NCBI GenBank assembly: GCA_020718785.1
Contig: DYRK01000179.1
Location: 1 to 10,074, forward strand
DNA: 10,074 nucleotides
Reading direction: 5' to 3'
Source of the DNA: Desulfatirhabdium butyrativorans
Lineage (GTDB): Bacteria > Desulfobacterota > Desulfobacteria > Desulfobacterales > DYRK01
The translations under genes and the position numbers were made by a program. Positions 6,151 through 10,074 of this stretch are shown one piece after another. Positions within the stretch are counted from its first letter, which is position 1; every line of letters starts with the position of its first letter. The notes beneath the pieces are model-generated. The model saw only the letters and a program-made list of their open reading frames with translations. It ran no database searches and was not told where the DNA came from.

Positions 6151-7476
6151 TTACAGCCCGGCAATTTTCTGAAGCATTATCACCGCATCCGCAAGCCCGA
6201 TTTTGCCGTCTCCGCTCAGATCGGCATTGAAAACTGACACCTCGATGCCTGCCAGCAGTTTCAGGATGGCAATCACATCGTCCAGTCCGGTCGCGCCGTC
6301 TCCGGTGAAATCGCCGCTGATCTGATGATGCCCTTCATGCACGATCTCGCCGTCGGCGGTCAGGTCATTATCCCCGCGTGCGCCGTCTTTGAGATGAAGA
6401 ATGATTTTGCCGTCAGCAATTTCCGCGCCGGTTGCGCCGTCATAGAGAAAATCATACCAATGAGGCGTTGCATTGTCGGCAGTGGGGCCGTAGCCAAAAT
6501 AACTGACAGGATTCACGCCTTCGGGCAGCCATATCGTAACGATGGTTGTGCTTCCGGGTGTGAAATCACGCTTTGAATTGTCTCGGCTGCCGGATGTTTT
6601 CGGATCGAGATCGAAGCCGTATTTCGCTCCCCCCTCAGTTTCGTATTCCGAATAGGCATTGGAAATCTGTACCATGGTGCCGTCGGCACCGAAAGCCACA
6701 TCCTCAAAAACCGTAACATGATTCTGAAGTTTGTCAGGAATGCCGTCTTTGTTCACATCACCGCTTTCAACAGAATCGCCTGAACCGTCATTGTCAGAAT
6801 CGCATCTGGTTACATTTGTCAGCGTTGCGATTCCGCCGACAAGCAGGTCTCCGCCGGTGTTGTCGCAGATTTTCCCGCTGACCATGATGTCAAGGTTTGA
6901 CGGCGTTTTAATACCCACGCCCTGATTGCCCGTAACTTCAAGGATTCTCGCAGTTACCGAACCCGTTCCTGCCCTGATACCGCCCAAAGAGTTGCTGTTC
7001 ACTGCGGCTGATGTGCGTGATTCGCTGCCGATTGAAATATCGCCGCTCTGTGAATAAATCCCCCAGCCGCTTTTGTTGTTTGAAATATTGACAACCGATC
7101 CGGCTGAAACACTCATAGAATTGTTGATACGGACATCATTATATGCGTAAATACCGTATTCTCCATTGTCCGATACAGCAACGGTTGTTCCATCAAGCCT
7201 GACTCCGCTCTGACTGAAAACACCGTGTCCCGCGTTCTGACTGATTTTTGCGCCGTTGCTGATGTCAGCCGCAATCCTGTCATCACCGCCTACTCCTGCA
7301 TGGATACCGTGTCCGGTGCTGCCTTTTGCCGAACCGTTGCCGGTTACTTCGAGTTTCCGGGCAGAAACCCAACCTTTTTCTGCCATGATACCGCCGTAAG
7401 CATTGTTTTTCACGGATGTTGATACTGTTTCTTCGCACCTATCGAAATATTCCCGTTCAGCGACTTGATTCCCCAT
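6151..7476 (-). CDS. C-terminal part of frameshifted beta-helix protein: repeats, choice-of-anchor U, dockerin-like pair
   Basis: A 441-codon frame that continues the gene at 7410-10074. Its nominal ATG at 7476 has no ribosome site, and the first 15 or so residues are out-of-frame reading of the upstream repeat; meaningful sequence starts at about ETVSTSVKNNAYGG. Residues up to about 210 are beta-helix repeats (SQNAGHGVF, NKSGWGIYSQSGDISIG). At about 223-250 an Asp-rich calcium-binding stretch resembles thrombospondin type 3 repeats (CDSDNDGSGDSVESGDVNKD). About 252-380 match the choice-of-anchor U domain (WLPEGVNPVSYFGYGPTADN, HWYDFLYDG, GARGDNDLTADGEIVHEG). The end, 386-441, is a dockerin-like pair (GDFTGDGATGLDD and DLSGDGKIGLADAVIMLQKI). 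It probably formed the C-terminal surface-sorting and calcium-binding part of the full protein. Whether it is made depends on the frameshift being real or a sequencing error. Confidence 0.75.
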   Translation of the reverse strand: MGNQVAEREYFDRCEETVSTSVKNNAYGGIMAEKGWVSARKLEVTGNGSAKGSTGHGIHAGVGGDDRIAADISNGAKISQNAGHGVFSQSGVRLDGTTVAVSDNGEYGIYAYNDVRINNSMSVSAGSVVNISNNKSGWGIYSQSGDISIGSESRTSAAVNSNSLGGIRAGTGSVTARILEVTGNQGVGIKTPSNLDIMVSGKICDNTGGDLLVGGIATLTNVTRCDSDNDGSGDSVESGDVNKDGIPDKLQNHVTVFEDVAFGADGTMVQISNAYSEYETEGGAKYGFDLDPKTSGSRDNSKRDFTPGSTTIVTIWLPEGVNPVSYFGYGPTADNATPHWYDFLYDGATGAEIADGKIILHLKDGARGDNDLTADGEIVHEGHHQISGDFTGDGATGLDDVIAILKLLAGIEVSVFNADLSGDGKIGLADAVIMLQKIAGL

Positions 7477-7808
7477 CCGGATTTGTTGCCTGAAATATCG
7501 GCAGACGATCCCGAAGACGAGGCTGTGCCGACCTCAATATCGTTCTGTGCATAAATGCCCGAATATCCGTTCTCTGATACCGTGATGGTTGCTCCGTCAA
7601 GTTTCACCACGCCCTGAGCAGAAATACCGTGTCCCGCATTCTGACTGACAACTCCGCCATCACTGAAATTAACCGCAAATCCGTTGTCTGCGCCGGTGGT
7701 ATCCGCAGCATAGATGCCATGTCCCTCAGCACCTTTTGATGCGCCGTTGCCGCTTACTTCGATTTTCTTTTGGGCGTCAACCCAGCCCAGTTCAATCCGG
7801 ACACCGCC
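6985..7808 (-). repeat. Tandem coding repeat of about 411-414 bp in the beta-helix gene
   Basis: Two consecutive units, 7808-7396 and 7395-6985, encode matching blocks of about 137 residues, and a third partial unit starts at 6984 (GGIRAGTGSVTARILEVTGN). Shared landmarks are SQNAGHG, VxLDGxTxxVSxNG, GIYAxND, NKSGWGI and GxISIG. The first unit is 413 bp, one base short of 138 codons, which independently locates the frameshift. Confidence 0.85.
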
Positions 7809-10074
7809 GGATTTGTTGTCTTTCACACTGTTTATGCCGGGAGCGGTATCGCCGAATGTGAGATTGCCGGCTGTCAGATAAACCCCGTAAGCAAAGTTGC
7901 CCGAAGCGGTTATGCCGCTGACAGTCAGGTCATAGCCGGACTGAATGCCGCTGCCTTTCACGCTGTCATTGCATTTCACGTTTTCCAGACTGACGCCGGT
8001 GCTGCTCACCTGTATTCCGTTTCCTGAGAATCCTTTTATTGTCAGCCCCATGACTTTGCTGTCCGCAGCACTGATTTCAAGCCCGTTCACGCCTTCGCCT
8101 GCCGATGCGCCGTTGACCTCAATGCCGGGCTGGGTGTTTCCGTTTATGGTAACTTTGCCGGTGATTGCCGGAAGCGGCTTTTTCACCTGAATCAGCGGCG
8201 TTCCCGGAATATTGAAAATGATAACGTCATCGCCTGCGCGTACATTGGCTGTCTGAATGGCTGCCCGGAGCGAGCATTGATCGCCTGCCGTACCTGTGTT
8301 CGTATCGCATCTGCCGTCAGACAGATTGGCATCATCCTCATCTGTTGCCGTGTTCACGACCAGCGGCGCATACAGCGGGAGGTTATCCCAGGCTGATACC
8401 TGAGGTTGACTATCAACATAATGTTTTAAAATCGGACAAGGCGCATCTGTGAAGCCATCATTATTATTATCCGTTCCTCCCCAATTGCTGTAGTAATTCC
8501 CACCGATAAACGGACCGCCGATGATATTCGGACCCGATGTTTTATCGGTGTTCCAGATATTTTTGAATGTGGAAAAAGAACCCACTAAAGGAGCATCATA
8601 AGAAGAATATTCGCCGATAAAAATATTGTTGAAAATCTTTTGTTCCTGTCCTTCGGGAGTTTGATCATCCATTATTGCGGTGTGACCGACACGGATGATA
8701 TTATCCCGTATTAAACAATTTCCTGACCTATCCCCCCAATAATTATCCAGAATTATTCCGACATCGTAACCAGAGATACGGTTGCCGATAATCTCATTAT
8801 AGCAAGGGAATGTCATCGAAATTCCTATACCGTCATCATGGGGATAGATATCAGCAACCTCGATGCTGATCGTGTTTTTTTCCAGCCTGACACCCGATGC
8901 GTTCAAATTTATCGTAAATTGCTGATACGGATTGCGGATAGTATGAATAGTGTTATTACGGATAAATATGTTGATCGGTTTCTGAACGCAGGCTGCCACA
9001 CCCTTATTCCCTCCAATATTGAGGTAAGACATCGTGTTTGCGTCTATATCCAAAGTAGCCTCATCTGCTATCAAACCTGCCGAAATGTCCCTCTCTACGA
9101 TATTGTTCCTTATGATGACAGCTCCTGTGTTGATGGAGTTGTAATCCTGACTCACCCCAATCCTAAAAATGGAATTACCCTCAATGGTAACATTTCCTCC
9201 CATCTTCTCATTCAACAGATCCCCCCCGGTGGTAATGGATTTGAAAGAGTTTTTTCTGATCATTACAGACGATCCGTCCTTCGGAGTAAAATTGAATTCG
9301 ACATCGGGAAGTTGGTTGTTTGCAACGGTGATTGCTCCCGTAATACCGCCTTTGATGAGACCGGAACAGCTTTGATCAACGTCAACTTTGTTGTCGGAAA
9401 ATTTTATAAGATTACCGGTTGAGATGATCGGTGAATAGTATGAAACAGGACGGCCGCCTTTCAATCTGCTGTTCGTAACAGATAATTCGTCAGGATACAT
9501 CCCACCCCCATCGCCAAATATGAGAGTTGAATTATCAATCACAAGTTTGGCTGCTCCTTTAACGTCGGGATCGCAGGAATATTTTCCTATTGATGATGAT
9601 ATATCAACTGTTGCATTATCAATAGTCAGTTGAACACCGTGGCATATACGCAGCCACCCCAATACAGAATGGATTCCGGACAATGTTCTGTTCCTTTTTA
9701 CTGTTCCTTGAGTATTTCCGCTCAGGCTGATAGACCCTGTATCAACAGTCACATACTTCTCGACAAAAACCCCATTCTCTATCACAGACCTCTTCTCTTG
9801 ATATTCAATCTTATAAGTCGGATGGTAACCCCTTGCAAACGTCTCTTCAAGAAAATAATCAACAGAAAGGCTTCCACTCAGATTGCTAACAGTACGCAAA
9901 AGAACATCGTCACGGAAAAGATTTATCTTATTAGCGATACCTCGAGAATAAGGTCCCGTATCATAAGCATTTGAATAATATACTTCAGCCTCCGTAGGCG
10001 ATTCATAAACAAAACTGAGCCATCCGTAACTTACCGTCATGCTCCCCATGACAAAAATCATAGCCAATGCCAGC
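7410..10074 (-). CDS. N-terminal part of secreted beta-helix protein with CSLREX motif (5' partial, frameshifted at 3' end)
   Basis: The frame is open to the window edge, so the true start probably lies outside. The first residues, LALAMIFVMGSMTVSYG, are the hydrophobic core of a signal peptide; the only near-edge start is a TTG at 10067. Counting from that TTG, residues about 130-540 form a right-handed parallel beta-helix region with many Asn-rich turns (IRNNTIHTI, IEGNSIFRI). It ends in a NosD-like motif, GGNYYSNWGGTDNNNDGFTD. Residues about 564-622 carry a CSLREX-type motif (VVNTATDEDDANLSDG, QCSLRAAIQTAN). More beta-helix follows, including the start of the 137-residue repeats. The frame stops at 7410 in a premature TGA after ISIGAKK. 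Such proteins are usually exported surface or extracellular proteins, often adhesins or polysaccharide-binding. No catalytic residues are evident, so no enzyme activity is claimed. Confidence 0.85.
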   Translation of the reverse strand, partial: LALAMIFVMGSMTVSYGWLSFVYESPTEAEVYYSNAYDTGPYSRGIANKINLFRDDVLLRTVSNLSGSLSVDYFLEETFARGYHPTYKIEYQEKRSVIENGVFVEKYVTVDTGSISLSGNTQGTVKRNRTLSGIHSVLGWLRICHGVQLTIDNATVDISSSIGKYSCDPDVKGAAKLVIDNSTLIFGDGGGMYPDELSVTNSRLKGGRPVSYYSPIISTGNLIKFSDNKVDVDQSCSGLIKGGITGAITVANNQLPDVEFNFTPKDGSSVMIRKNSFKSITTGGDLLNEKMGGNVTIEGNSIFRIGVSQDYNSINTGAVIIRNNIVERDISAGLIADEATLDIDANTMSYLNIGGNKGVAACVQKPINIFIRNNTIHTIRNPYQQFTINLNASGVRLEKNTISIEVADIYPHDDGIGISMTFPCYNEIIGNRISGYDVGIILDNYWGDRSGNCLIRDNIIRVGHTAIMDDQTPEGQEQKIFNNIFIGEYSSYDAPLVGSFSTFKNIWNTDKTSGPNIIGGPFIGGNYYSNWGGTDNNNDGFTDAPCPILKHYVDSQPQVSAWDNLPLYAPLVVNTATDEDDANLSDGRCDTNTGTAGDQCSLRAAIQTANVRAGDDVIIFNIPGTPLIQVKKPLPAITGKVTINGNTQPGIEVNGASAGEGVNGLEISAADSKVMGLTIKGFSGNGIQVSSTGVSLENVKCNDSVKGSGIQSGYDLTVSGITASGNFAYGVYLTAGNLTFGDTAPGINSVKDNKSGGVRIELGWVDAQKKIEVSGNGASKGAEGHGIYAADTTGADNGFAVNFSDGGVVSQNAGHGISAQGVVKLDGATITVSENGYSGIYAQNDIEVGTASSSGSSADISGNKSGWGIKSLNGNISIGAKKQYQHP
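7428..7433 (-). other. Frameshift site in the beta-helix gene
   Basis: Minus-strand bases read GCG AAG AAA CAG in the upstream frame and hit a TGA at 7412-7410. Adding one A gives GCG AAA GAA ACA, which joins ISIGAK to ETVSTSVKNN. That aligns without a gap to ISIGSESRTSAAVNSN in the next repeat unit. It is a one-base deletion in a short A run or a sequencing error. The bases are not a standard -1 slippery heptamer. Confidence 0.85.

Noticed and set aside
5964..6164. Minus-strand reading frame of about 66 codons across the hairpin cluster
   Set aside because: It is made by reading through the palindromes, overlaps the RHS start in another frame, and has no ribosome site or recognisable domain.
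7425..7436. Programmed -1 ribosomal frameshift in the beta-helix gene
   Set aside because: The bases GCGAAGAAACAG do not form a standard slippery heptamer and I see no clear downstream stem, so mutation or sequencing error is simpler.
8838..9422. Plus-strand reading frame of about 194 codons
   Set aside because: Opposite the NosD-like beta-helix coding region, which has clear repeat structure on the minus strand; treated as a shadow.

Overview
All genes in this window lie on the minus strand, so in reading order it runs from position 10074 down to position 1. The content is accessory: two large secreted surface-type proteins, a small secreted YD-repeat/dockerin protein, and a toxin-antitoxin pair inserted between copies of a gene start. 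Hairpin repeats sit between the genes. There are no housekeeping genes or rRNA to fix the taxonomy. Several features together suggest a large-genome, possibly filamentous sulfate-reducing Desulfobacterota bacterium (Desulfonema-like). These are dockerin-like tails on non-cellulosomal proteins, CSLREX and choice-of-anchor-U domains, the UPF0175/DUF3368 pair, and palindromes built on CGTTCCCAAGC/GCTTGGGAACG. This placement is inference only.

Layout. (1) 10074-6151: a large secreted right-handed beta-helix protein, 5' end outside the window. Its order is signal peptide, NosD-like beta-helix, CSLREX motif, tandem repeats of about 137 residues, a calcium-binding Asp-rich linker, a choice-of-anchor-U domain and a C-terminal dockerin-like pair. 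One missing base near 7428-7433 splits it into two overlapping reading frames. (2) 6150-5992: a cluster of four hairpins, the outer two being perfect 29-bp inverted copies of each other. (3) 5991-1711: a 1426-residue secreted RHS/YD-repeat protein with a complete RHS core and an unrecognised helical C-terminal tail of about 224 residues. (4) 1710-1591: two more hairpins; one is a 33/34 copy of a hairpin upstream of the RHS gene. (5) 1590-1398: a small gene of about 63 codons that reads well only if one A just after its ATG is removed. (6) 1260-1183: a 25-codon remnant matching the signal-peptide start of the gene at 415-29. (7) 1167-428: a UPF0175 antitoxin and DUF3368 PIN-like toxin overlapping by ATGA. 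(8) 415-29: an intact small secreted protein with two YD repeats and a dockerin-like pair.

How they may work together. The three secreted proteins share a surface theme, and two end in dockerin-like calcium-binding modules, but no cohesin partner is in the window. The toxin-antitoxin pair sits between a broken and an intact copy of the same leader sequence. This points to insertion or duplication during local rearrangement rather than a functional link with the surface proteins. Three of the loci look broken (beta-helix frameshift, frameshifted small gene, leader remnant), which fits a rapidly changing accessory region. Sequencing errors could explain the two single-base cases.
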